NCBI RefSeq assembly: GCF_030818415.1 | Contig: NZ_JAUTAE010000001.1 | Span: 1,366,501 to 1,430,500, forward strand | DNA length: 64,000 bases | Direction: 5' to 3' | Source: Sphingomonas sp. SORGH_AS_0950 | Lineage (GTDB): Bacteria; Pseudomonadota; Alphaproteobacteria; Sphingomonadales; Sphingomonadaceae | In this document: positions 18,186 to 25,748 of the stretch, in pieces | Numbering within the stretch: position 1 is the stretch's first letter | How the letters are laid out: every line of letters begins with the position of its first letter | The notes under the pieces: generated by a model | What the model was told of the DNA's origin: nothing | Seen by the model: the letters and a program-made list of their open reading frames with translations, nothing else | Databases searched by the model: none | Translations under genes and position numbers: made by a program

Positions 18186-18425
18186 ATGACCGACACCAAT
18201 CTTTACATCGTGATCGCGACCGCAGGCCTTGCGGGACTGGCGATGATCGTCACCGCAGGGCTGGCCGGATGGCGCGGCTGGTTGCAGCTGAAGAGCCGCG
18301 AGTTCGACCGCGCGCACGACATGCCCTACCCGCCCGCAAGCTCCGCCTCGTCGCGGATCGAAATGGCGGACCTGAAGGAACGCATCCGCAAGCTGGAAGC
18401 CATCGCCGCAGGCGTCGACCTGTAA
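18186..18425 (+). CDS. PspB-like small membrane/coiled-coil protein 4
   Basis: 79 residues. N-terminal membrane segment (LYIVIATAGLAGLAMIVTAG), a linker with Pro/Ser, and a short coiled coil DLKERIRKLEAIAAGVD lacking the closing EIDxLR piece. GGGAG ribosome site. Probably the last gene of the psp operon; sufE follows after about 100 bases. Confidence 0.78.
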   Translation: MTDTNLYIVIATAGLAGLAMIVTAGLAGWRGWLQLKSREFDRAHDMPYPPASSASSRIEMADLKERIRKLEAIAAGVDL

Positions 18426-18531
18426 GAAGGGGCGCGGGACAAGCGGGAATGGCCCTCCCCTTGCTCGTCCCACCACCGACCGGCGACCACCGGCTTGTCG
18501 TCGGCGCATGCACCGGGTAGCGGACATGGCC

Positions 18532-18933
18532 ATGTCCGACCTTGCCGAAATCCGCGACGAATATGAATTCCTCGACGCCGACGATCGCTATCGCCTGCTG
18601 ATCGATCTCGGCCGCGCGCTGGAGCCGATGCCCGAGGCGTTGAAGACCGACGCGACGCTGGTGCGCGGATGCTCGGCCTCGGTCTGGGTCTATCCCACCA
18701 AGGGGGATGGCGAAGGGCTGCACTTTCTGGCGGACTCGAACGCGGCGATCACCAAGGGGATCATCGCCCTCGTCCTCAAGACGGTGCAGGACCGGACGCC
18801 CGCCGACATCCTGGCGACCGACATCGAGGGCGAGCTGGCACCGTTCGACCTGAAGAACCAGCTGAGTTCGAACCGGACGCAGGGGATTCCGAACATGATC
18901 GCGCTGATCCGGGAGACGGCGGGGCGGTATTGA
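18532..18933 (+). CDS. sufE: SufE-family sulfur acceptor
   Basis: Accepts persulfide sulfur from a SufS-type cysteine desulfurase for Fe-S cluster assembly. 133 residues. Conserved YRLLIDLGRALEPMP, active-site Cys in LVRGCSASVWVY, then KGIIALVLKTVQDRTPADIL and SSNRTQGIPNMI. Starts at 18508 or 18526 are also in frame; 18532 fits the family N-terminus (LAEIRDEYEFLD). No suf genes are adjacent. Confidence 0.92.
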   Translation: MSDLAEIRDEYEFLDADDRYRLLIDLGRALEPMPEALKTDATLVRGCSASVWVYPTKGDGEGLHFLADSNAAITKGIIALVLKTVQDRTPADILATDIEGELAPFDLKNQLSSNRTQGIPNMIALIRETAGRY

Positions 18934-18945
18934 GGGTTTTACCCT

Positions 18946-19032
18946 TGGCCTTCGACTTCGCTCAGGCTGAACGGAGCGAAGGAATCGGGCCTATTACTAA
19001 CGCCCGTTCAGCCTGAGCGTAGTCGAAGGCCA
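18946..19032. repeat. REP-like inverted repeat pair, family A
   Basis: 29-base arms 18946-18974 and 19004-19032, one mismatch, same core as 2761-2870. Directly downstream of sufE. Confidence 0.82.
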
Positions 19033-19050
19033 CGCCCAAGCCTCTGGCCG

Positions 19051-19170
19051 CTCCCCTCCCGCAGGCGAGTTTCAAGTCGGTCATGCCCCCGACATGACCT
19101 AAACGATGCGGGGCATCGTTTACCTGAAACTGGGATGGGGGAGGGCAAGGGGTCTCACCGAGCCCCCGCT
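19051..19170. repeat. Palindromic repeat, family C, with a 63-base nested palindrome inside
   Basis: Outer parts CCCCTCCCGCAGGC and GGGATGGGGGAGGGCAAGG plus GTCTCACCGAGCCCCC match the repeat at 42133-42194. Here the central loop is replaced by 19069-19131: outer stem AGTTTCAAGT/ACCTGAAACT enclosing two hairpins, GGTCATG/CATGACC and TAAACGATGC/GCATCGTTTA. Fills most of the gap between sufE and the [2Fe-2S] gene. Confidence 0.7.
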
Positions 19171-19176
19171 AAAACC

Positions 19177-19473
19177 CTAAGCCCCCTGCCCCAGTCGCGC
19201 CGCGATCGCCTCGACATCCTCGTCCGGCGTCACGACCAGCCATTCGCCCGGACGCCGTCCGTCGACCAGCGTCACCGCATTCTTCGGACACAGCCCCAGG
19301 CACTTGGTCTCGATCACCCCGACCGAGGCCTTGCGCCCCTTGCCGAAGATCCGCCGCAGCGCCTTGGCCAGCGGGGTCTTGCCCTTGGGGCCGAAGCCAC
19401 CGCCGACCTTCTTCGAGCATTTGCCGCAGATCAGGACCGTCGCTTCCCAATCCGCCTTGGCGCGGCGGATCAT
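19177..19473 (-). CDS. Thioredoxin-like [2Fe-2S] ferredoxin-domain protein
   Basis: 98 residues. Cluster-type Cys pairs: CGKCSKK (16,19) and CLGLCPKN (58,62), the spacing of thioredoxin-fold [2Fe-2S] proteins. Basic linker between them (GKGRKASVG). Likely electron carrier or cluster sensor, partner unknown. Its ATG overlaps the stop of the upstream J-domain gene, so they are translated together. Confidence 0.85.
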   Translation of the reverse strand: MIRRAKADWEATVLICGKCSKKVGGGFGPKGKTPLAKALRRIFGKGRKASVGVIETKCLGLCPKNAVTLVDGRRPGEWLVVTPDEDVEAIAARLGQGA

Positions 19474-20009
19474 TCGGGCTTCCAGCTCCGCCGCTCCTCG
19501 GCGGCGCGCAGGACCTCATAGGCGGCCTGGACCTGCTGGAATTTCTTGGCCGCGTCGGGATCGTTGGGCCGGATGTCGGGATGGTTGGCCTTGGCCAGCC
19601 CCCGCCAGGTCGCGCGGATCAGGTCGAACTCGGCATCCGCCTCCAGCCCCAGCGCCTCCAGCGCGCGCATCTCGTCGCGCGAGCGGGTGCCGTCGCCCGG
19701 CCCGGCCCAGGCCTGATGCTTGGACTGGGCATAGCCCGCGCTGGTCCGCCGTTCGGACGCCTCTCGCGCGGCGGCCTCCTCGGCGCTCAGCCCCTGAAAA
19801 TAGTCCCAGCCGCGATTATACTCGGCGGCATGCGCCTCGCAGAAATACCAGCGGTCGGGGCTGTTGGGCGATTTGGGCGCGGGGCAATTGCCCGGCTGGT
19901 CGCAGCCATGCCGGTCGCAGATTCGCACGGGCTTGGCCTCCCGCGCCGCGCCATAGCTGCGCCAGCGAGGAAAGCCCCAGTCGTTGGATCGGGTAGAAGA
20001 TCGCGCCAC
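19470..20009 (-). CDS. J-domain (DnaJ-like) protein with N-terminal Cys/His motif
   Basis: 179 residues. C-terminal J domain: LEALGLEADAEFDLIRATWR, HPD motif in KANHPDIRPNDP, then KKFQQVQAAYEVLR. Placed at the C-terminus, unlike canonical DnaJ. N-terminal ICDRHGCDQPGNCPAP ... WYFCEAHAAEYN looks like a zinc-binding site. Would stimulate an Hsp70 for specific clients. Coupled by ATGA to the [2Fe-2S] protein, which may be a client or partner (inference). Confidence 0.87.
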   Translation of the reverse strand: MARSSTRSNDWGFPRWRSYGAAREAKPVRICDRHGCDQPGNCPAPKSPNSPDRWYFCEAHAAEYNRGWDYFQGLSAEEAAAREASERRTSAGYAQSKHQAWAGPGDGTRSRDEMRALEALGLEADAEFDLIRATWRGLAKANHPDIRPNDPDAAKKFQQVQAAYEVLRAAEERRSWKPE

Positions 20010-20040
20010 CCGGCCGATTTAGGCGAGTTGCGCAGCGGTG

Positions 20041-20099
20041 CAAGCATCGTGGTGCTGCTTTGCGTCATGCACGGCCAAAATCGCCGTGCGAAATGCTTG
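20041..20099. repeat. Nested inverted repeat upstream of SulP gene
   Basis: CAAGCAT (20041) pairs with ATGCTTG (20093), enclosing a GCACGGC/GCCGTGC hairpin at 20069-20089. Between the divergent J-domain and SulP genes. Confidence 0.45.
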
Positions 20100-20116
20100 A
20101 CCGTCCGACCACGGCT

Positions 20117-20133
20117 CGTTCATGACATGAACG
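20117..20133. promoter_or_regulatory. 17-base perfect palindrome, candidate operator
   Basis: CGTTCATGACATGAACG, symmetric around a central A, 62 bases before the SulP start codon and 108 bases before the J-domain gene. Size and symmetry suit a dimeric regulator; no regulator gene is adjacent. Confidence 0.5.
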
Positions 20134-20194
20134 TCATCATATGTTCACGTCCGTATCGGGCATATGCTGCACCCACTTATTTCACGGAGCGATC

Positions 20195-21775
20195 GTGGCC
20201 GAGCGTCCTTCCTTCCTGGCCACCGCAAGAGCGGATGTGCCGGCCTCGATCGTGGTGGCGCTCGTCGCGCTGCCGCTATGCCTGGGCGTCGCCGTCGCCT
20301 CGGGCGCGCCGCCTTTCGCGGGGATGATCGCCGGGATCGTCGGCGGGCTGGTCGTCGGCTTCCTGTCCAAATCGCCGCTGTCGGTCGCGGGGCCCGCCGC
20401 AGGCCTGACCGTGATCGTGTTCGAGGCGATCGAGCGGCTGCCCAGTTTCCAGGTCTTCCTGCTGGCGGTGGTGCTGGCGGGCGTCCTCCAGCTCGCCTTT
20501 TCCTTCACGCGGTCGGGCGTGCTGGCCGAGTTCGTCCCCTCCTCGGTCATTACGGGCATGCTGGCGGCGATCGGCCTGATCCTGATCCTGAAGCAGATTC
20601 CCCATGCGATCGGCTATGACGGCGATTTCGAGGGCAGCTTCGAATATGCCAGCCGCGCGGGCGGCAACACCTTCACCGATCTGTGGTCCAGCGTCAGCCG
20701 CGACATCGCGCCCGGCGCGGTGCTGATCGGCGCGGTGTCGCTGGCCTTCCTGTTCTGGTGGGATCATGCCAAGCCCAAGCAGGGCCCGCTTCGCCTGCTC
20801 CCCGGTCCGCTGGTCGTGGTGGTAATCGGCGTGGTCGGCAACATGATCCTGGGCGCGGTGCGGCCCGACTGGCAGCTGGCGGGCAGTCATCTGGTCCGCG
20901 TGCCGGTCGCCGGCAGCGCGTCGGAATTTGTCGGCCAGTTCCAGCTGCCCGACTTCTCGGCGATCGGCATGGGCGCGGTGTGGACCACCGCGATCACGCT
21001 GGCGATCGTCGCCAGCCTGGAATCGCTGCTCAGCGTCAAGGCGGTGGACGAACTCGATCCGCGCCGTCGCACCACCGACAAGAACTGGGAGCTGATGGCG
21101 CAGGGCGGCGGCAACATCGTCTCGGGCCTGCTCGGCGGCCTGCCCGTCACCTCGGTGATCGTGCGGTCCTCGGCCAATGTCGATTCGGGCGCGGAGAGCA
21201 AGCTGTCGACGATGCTGCACGCCACCTGGCTGCTGATCTCGGTCGCGCTGATCCCGGCGGTGCTCAACCTGATCCCGCTGGCCGCGCTCGCCGCCGTGCT
21301 GATCGCCACCGGCTACAAGCTGTGCAAGCCCAAGCTGTTCACCGAGCGGTACAAGCAGGGGTGGAGCCAGTTCATCCCCTTCATCGTCACCATCCTGGCG
21401 ATCCTGCGTACCGACCTGCTGATCGGGATCCTGATCGGCCTGACCGTCGGCTTCGTCTTCGTCGTGGCGCGCAATTTCCGCCCGGCGCTGACCTATGCCT
21501 ATGACGATGGCGACTGCCTGATCCGCGCGCGGCGCAACCTGTACTTCATCCATAAGTACGAGTTGCAGAAGGCGCTGGCCAAGGTGCCGGACGGCGCCAA
21601 TCTGCTGATCGACCTGTCCTCGACCTCCTATGTCGACCTGGACAATGTCGACATCATCAATGCCTTCATCAAGGGCGCCGATTATCGCGGGATCACCGTG
21701 ATCGTGCGCAGCGACGTCGCCGAGCGGACCGCGCCGCTGATCAAGGCCCCATCGACCGGAGTGCGCTACGCATGA
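20195..21775 (+). CDS. SulP-family anion transporter with STAS domain (probable bicarbonate uptake)
   Basis: 526 residues. About 10-12 membrane helices; SulP blocks PLCLGVAVASGAPPFAGMIAGIVGGLVVG and KSPLSVAGPAAGLTV near the N-terminus, and a C-terminal STAS domain from about residue 435 (LIDLSSTSYVDLDNVDIINAF). Start taken as GTG 20195 (ERPSFLATARADVPASIV follows) with GGAGCG upstream; the ATG at 20141 would add a weak 18-residue extension. The next gene is a carbonic anhydrase with an ATGA overlap, which favours bicarbonate over sulfate as substrate. Confidence 0.92.
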   Translation: MAERPSFLATARADVPASIVVALVALPLCLGVAVASGAPPFAGMIAGIVGGLVVGFLSKSPLSVAGPAAGLTVIVFEAIERLPSFQVFLLAVVLAGVLQLAFSFTRSGVLAEFVPSSVITGMLAAIGLILILKQIPHAIGYDGDFEGSFEYASRAGGNTFTDLWSSVSRDIAPGAVLIGAVSLAFLFWWDHAKPKQGPLRLLPGPLVVVVIGVVGNMILGAVRPDWQLAGSHLVRVPVAGSASEFVGQFQLPDFSAIGMGAVWTTAITLAIVASLESLLSVKAVDELDPRRRTTDKNWELMAQGGGNIVSGLLGGLPVTSVIVRSSANVDSGAESKLSTMLHATWLLISVALIPAVLNLIPLAALAAVLIATGYKLCKPKLFTERYKQGWSQFIPFIVTILAILRTDLLIGILIGLTVGFVFVVARNFRPALTYAYDDGDCLIRARRNLYFIHKYELQKALAKVPDGANLLIDLSSTSYVDLDNVDIINAFIKGADYRGITVIVRSDVAERTAPLIKAPSTGVRYA

Positions 21776-22410
21776 GGGAATATAAGCAGCTGCTGCTCGC
21801 CAATAAGGCCTGGGCAACCGAACTGCTCGAGGAGAAGGTCGACTTCTTCCAGCGGCAGACCGTGGGGCAAAAGCCCGATTTCCTGTGGATCGGCTGTTCG
21901 GACAGCCGGGTGACGCCCGAGCAGATGACGATGACCCCGCCGGGGGGCATGTTCCTGCACCGCAACATCGCCAACCTCGTCCATGACGACGACCTGAACC
22001 TGTTGTCGGTGGTCCAATATGCGGTCGACGTGCTGAAGGTCCGCCATGTCATCCTGTGCGGCCATCATGGCTGTGGCGGGGTGCTGGCGACGCTGAAGGG
22101 CGGCACCGAGGGGCCGGTCGACCAATGGCTGGGCAATGCGCGCGACGTGCTCCACCGCCACCGCGAGGAAATCGACGCCCAGCCCGACGAGGCGGCCAAG
22201 GTCAACCGGCTGGTCGAGGTCAATGTCATGGAGCAGCTGCGCCATCTCGCCCGGCTGGACACCATCCAGAAGGCCTTTGCCGAGAAGCGCGAACTGTGGC
22301 TGCACGGCTGGGTCTATGACATTCGCGACGGGCATATCAAAACCCTGCTGGAGATCGACGCCGACACCGATCTTGACGGGCTGGAGCGGCCGGACAAGGT
22401 CCTGGTCTGA
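21772..22410 (+). CDS. Beta-class carbonic anhydrase
   Basis: Zinc enzyme interconverting CO2 and bicarbonate. 212 residues. Zinc ligands C42 (GCSDSRVTPE), H98 and C101 (GHHGCGGV), catalytic dyad D44/R46, and HRNIANLV. Overlaps the SulP gene by ATGA, implying coordinated bicarbonate transport and conversion. Confidence 0.96.
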   Translation: MREYKQLLLANKAWATELLEEKVDFFQRQTVGQKPDFLWIGCSDSRVTPEQMTMTPPGGMFLHRNIANLVHDDDLNLLSVVQYAVDVLKVRHVILCGHHGCGGVLATLKGGTEGPVDQWLGNARDVLHRHREEIDAQPDEAAKVNRLVEVNVMEQLRHLARLDTIQKAFAEKRELWLHGWVYDIRDGHIKTLLEIDADTDLDGLERPDKVLV

Positions 22411-22471
22411 CCACGCTTGATCGCGGTCCGGGGAGCGCCTAGCCTCCGCTTCATCCATGGGGGAGGATGAC

Positions 22472-23548
22472 ATGCGGTTCTGGTATGGCGCAGCGCTGGC
22501 GGCGGCGATGGTGGCGGGGACGGCTTCGGCGCGCGATCTGGCGGTTCCGGACGACAAGGGCTGGATGCACGCCCAGACGCGGCTGATCGTCCGGTCCAGC
22601 GTTGCCGGGCTGAACCGGGTCGCGATCACCGACGCCACCACCACCGAGCATGACATTGCGGTCAAGCTGGAAAGCCCGGACAAGAGCGTCTTCGCCACGC
22701 TGTTCCTGTTCCACCCGGCGGTGCCCAGCGTGCCGCTATGGTTCGACCGCTCGCGCATCGCGATCGAGGAGCGCCGGAATTTCGACAAGGGCGCCCCCGC
22801 CAGCGCCGATCCGATCGCCTTCGCGCCGAGTGGCTCGGGCCCGGCGGTCGCCTTGCGCCAGAGCTGGTCGCTGCTCAGCAGCCCCTATCGCAGCACCTCT
22901 CTGGCGGTCATGCCGATCGGCGAATGGTTGCTGGTCGTGCGCCTGACCGCCGAGAAGCTGACCGCCAACGCGCTTGACGCCAGGATGGACGAGATGATCG
23001 CCGCGCTGAAGCCCGCCATCGCGACCACCCCCGCCTATCCGGGCCCTGCGGCGCCGGTCGCCGCCTGCGCGACGCAGACCGACTTCGCGCATCTGCCCAA
23101 GGCCAAGCTGGAAAAGTCGAGCAGTTCCAATCCGCTGTTCACCCTCCTGATGAACGCGGCCGCCATGGATCAGGCCGAAAAGGACAAGGCGAACCCCAAG
23201 GCCGAACCCGTCACGCCGGCCGCCCCGCTGTGCCGCGACGGCGTCGCGACGACCATGTTCGGGGTCTATCGTCGGGAGGGGGAAGACAGCGACGGCTATA
23301 TGATCGCGCTTGCCGATGCCGGACGGACGGTTGATGTCTTTCCCGACCTGATGAGCCAGATCGAAAAGCGCAAGACCAAGTCGTATACGGTGCGGCTGAA
23401 CGATGTCGACGCCAGCGCGAGCAGCTATCCCTCGTTCAACGCCCTGCCCCGCCCCGACCAGGTCGTCGACCTGATCGCCAAGGGCACGCCCACGGCCAAA
23501 TCGCAGGGCAAGAATATCATCATCAATTCGAGCACGCTGGGCTCCTGA
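22472..23548 (+). CDS. Predicted exported protein of unknown function
   Basis: 358 residues with signal peptide MRFWYGAALAAAMVAGTASA. ATG 22472 has GGGGGAGG upstream; an ATG at 22457 lies 5 codons earlier. No known domain recognised. The body is a mixed beta-rich sequence with two Cys-containing segments (APVAACATQTDF, TPAAPLCRDGVA) and a charged Lys/Glu linker between; no membrane segment after the signal. Stands alone between the carbonic anhydrase and rnpB. Confidence 0.8.
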   Translation: MRFWYGAALAAAMVAGTASARDLAVPDDKGWMHAQTRLIVRSSVAGLNRVAITDATTTEHDIAVKLESPDKSVFATLFLFHPAVPSVPLWFDRSRIAIEERRNFDKGAPASADPIAFAPSGSGPAVALRQSWSLLSSPYRSTSLAVMPIGEWLLVVRLTAEKLTANALDARMDEMIAALKPAIATTPAYPGPAAPVAACATQTDFAHLPKAKLEKSSSSNPLFTLLMNAAAMDQAEKDKANPKAEPVTPAAPLCRDGVATTMFGVYRREGEDSDGYMIALADAGRTVDVFPDLMSQIEKRKTKSYTVRLNDVDASASSYPSFNALPRPDQVVDLIAKGTPTAKSQGKNIIINSSTLGS

Positions 23549-23569
23549 TCGGGGCCCGTTCGCGAGGAT

Positions 23570-23955
23570 CAGCCAGAGGGCCTGTAAGCCGGGTTCTGTC
23601 CACCGGCAAAGCCGGATGGGCGACCATTCTTCTAGGACGATGCTTGCACATCGCCTCAAGCAACCAACCCGGACGGCGGGTGGGAACACACCCCGACGCC
23701 CGAAGGCGCCATGCCGTCCCTATTCGGTCTTGCTCCCGGTGGGGTTTGCCATGCCGTTTCCGTTACCGGACCCGCGGTGCGCTTTTACCGCACCCTTTCA
23801 CCCTGACCTGGCCGAAGCCGTGGCCGTCTGCTCTCTGTGGCACTGTCCCTGGGGTCACCCCCGCCGGGCGTTACCCGGCACCGTCGTTCCGTGGAGCCCG
23901 GACTTTCCTCGCCCCCGGTTTCCCGAGGCCGCGGCCGCCCGGCCCTCTGACTGGG
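23570..23955 (-). ncRNA. rnpB: RNase P RNA (class A)
   Basis: Read on the minus strand: 5' helix CAGAGGGCC (23949-23941) pairs with GGCCCTCTG (23582-23574); GAGGAAAGTCCGGGCTCC near the 5' end and GGACAGAACCCGGCTTACAG near the 3' end are the universal P4/core strands. About 386 bases. Catalytic RNA that matures tRNA 5' ends. Ends are approximate. Confidence 0.96.
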
Positions 23956-24012
23956 GGTGCGTGTAGCGGGAATGGGCGGGAGGGCAAGGGGTTTGTGGGT
24001 GGCGGCGGGGCG

Positions 24013-24091
24013 TGGCCTTCGACTTCGCTCAGGCTGAACGGCGCTATGTATTCATCCAAAGAGCCGTTCAGGCTGAGCGTAGTCGAAGCCC
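24013..24091. repeat. REP-like inverted repeat pair, family A
   Basis: Arms 24013-24041 and 24064-24091 with two mismatches; third copy of the family-A core. Between rnpB and the amidase gene. Confidence 0.8.
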
Positions 24092-24098
24092 AAGGGAC

Positions 24099-24788
24099 TC
24101 AATCGTCCCCCTGCGGCCTGGGCAGCAGCAGCGCGAGCAGGATCATCCGGCACTCCGCATCGATCTCGCCGTCGATCAGCTCGGGGCGGAAGCGCCGCTG
24201 GAAGGCCATGATCGCCGCCATCCGGTCGGTCACGTCATAGCCGAACCGCTCCAGCGCCAGGCAGAAGCCCGCCTCGGTCCACATCGGGTCCATCAGGTTC
24301 TTGGTCGGACGCGGCAGCGCCAGCCGCCGCCGGGCCAGCGCGCCCCAGGGGAACAGCTCGCCGGGATCGCGCTTGCGGGCAGGCGCGATATCCGAATGAC
24401 CGACGATGTTGCCGCGCGTGATGCCGTGGCGGCGCTGGATGTCGGCGACCAGTTCCATCACCGCCGCGATCTGTTCGTCGGGAAAGGGCCGATAGCCCCA
24501 GTCATGGCCGGGATTGACGATCTCGATCCCGATGCTCGCCGAATTGACGTCCTCGATCGCGCGCCAGTGCGACCGCCCCGCATGCCAGGCGCGCTTGTCC
24601 TCGTCGACCATGCGCATCACCGTGCCGTCCTCGGCCACCAGATAATGGCACGACACCTTGGCCTCCGGATCGCGCAGCCGGGCGATCGCCGATTCCGCGT
24701 CCTGCATCCCGGTATAGTGCAACACGATCATCGTTACGGGCAGTTGACGCGCGTCGAAATTGGGTGACGGCGTATCGACGATCGTCAT
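24099..24788 (-). CDS. N-acetylmuramoyl-L-alanine amidase, AmpD-like
   Basis: Zinc amidase cleaving the MurNAc-L-Ala bond. 229 residues, no signal peptide, so likely cytoplasmic and working on recycled anhydro-muropeptides. Zinc-site His in IVLHYTGM, ASIGIEIVNPGHD, and GHSDIAPARKRDPGELFPW carrying the second His and the Asp. C-terminal 50 residues resemble a peptidoglycan-binding helix bundle (MAAIMAFQRRFRPELIDGEID). Start ATG 24788 with AGGAGG; a start 15 codons earlier is in frame. Confidence 0.92.
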   Translation of the reverse strand: MTIVDTPSPNFDARQLPVTMIVLHYTGMQDAESAIARLRDPEAKVSCHYLVAEDGTVMRMVDEDKRAWHAGRSHWRAIEDVNSASIGIEIVNPGHDWGYRPFPDEQIAAVMELVADIQRRHGITRGNIVGHSDIAPARKRDPGELFPWGALARRRLALPRPTKNLMDPMWTEAGFCLALERFGYDVTDRMAAIMAFQRRFRPELIDGEIDAECRMILLALLLPRPQGDD

Positions 24789-24854
24789 GCAACCTCCTGA
24801 ACAACCCCGCTGGGCCGCCCCTGTTAGCGGCATCGGAGCATCAAGGATATGACT

Positions 24855-25748
24855 TCATAGGCTCCTTATGGGATCGTCGGGATCGCATTTCTCGTAAACG
24901 CCGCGCCCGGCCGGATTGAGCTGGAACAGGTCGGTCTGGCCGATCACCGTCTCGCCCGCGCCCAGGATCAGTCCGCCCGAGGGCCGCATCGCGGCGGCCA
25001 GCGTCTGGAAGGCGCGCCGCTTGGGGTCGGGCGAGAAATACAGCATGACGTTGCGGCACAGCACCAGATCGAAGGCGCCGCCCGGCGGCGGGTCGAGCAC
25101 CAGGTTCATGTGGCGAAAGGCGATATGGCGCAGCAGGTCGGGCCGCGCGGCGAATTCATTGTTGGGCCGCCCTTCGAACCAGCGGACGAGATGCCGGATC
25201 GGCAGCCCGCGCTGCACCTCGAACTGGGTGTAGCAGCCGCTGCGCGCCCGGGCGAGCGCCGCCTCGCAGACATCGGTGGCGACGATCTCGGGCATCGCCG
25301 CCCCGCTCACCTGCTGACGCTCGGCAAAGATCATCGCCAGCGACAGGGGCTCCTGCCCGGTCGAACAGCCCGCACTCCAGATCCGCGCGCGGCGGCCGCT
25401 GCGCTCCACCTCGGCGACGATCTCGACGATCTGGTCGAAGACATGCTGGTCGCGGAAGAAGGACGTCTCGCAATTGATCAGCGCATCGACCACACGGCCC
25501 GCCAGATGCGGATCGCGCCCGTCGAGCAGCGCGAGGACCAGCTGGTCCAGCGTCTCCAGCCGCCGTTCGCGCATCAGCGGCAGCAATACGGTGTCCACGC
25601 GGGTCGAACGGTGGCTGACGATCTGCTGCCCGGTGCGCGCCTCGAGCAGCGCGGCCAGGACGGTCAGCGCCTGGCGGGAGGCGGGCTCGGCAGCGGGGTT
25701 GGAGCGGATCGGCATCGCGCGGGGGCTGTGGGGCACGGACGCCATCAT
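24855..25748 (-). CDS. cheR: CheR-type protein-glutamate methyltransferase
   Basis: SAM-dependent methylation of chemoreceptor glutamates. 297 residues. N-terminal helical CheR_N, then NCETSFFRD, IWSAGCSTGQEPLSLAM (SAM site), DLVLCRNVMLYF and LGAGETV. Start overlaps cheB by ATGA. Last gene of the che operon. No chemoreceptor gene is present in the window. Confidence 0.95.
   Translation of the reverse strand: MMASVPHSPRAMPIRSNPAAEPASRQALTVLAALLEARTGQQIVSHRSTRVDTVLLPLMRERRLETLDQLVLALLDGRDPHLAGRVVDALINCETSFFRDQHVFDQIVEIVAEVERSGRRARIWSAGCSTGQEPLSLAMIFAERQQVSGAAMPEIVATDVCEAALARARSGCYTQFEVQRGLPIRHLVRWFEGRPNNEFAARPDLLRHIAFRHMNLVLDPPPGGAFDLVLCRNVMLYFSPDPKRRAFQTLAAAMRPSGGLILGAGETVIGQTDLFQLNPAGRGVYEKCDPDDPIRSL

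Noticed and set aside
20276..21817. 513-codon minus-strand frame antisense to the SulP gene
   Set aside because: Low-complexity Arg/Asp/Gln-rich shadow; transporter reading is clear on the plus strand.
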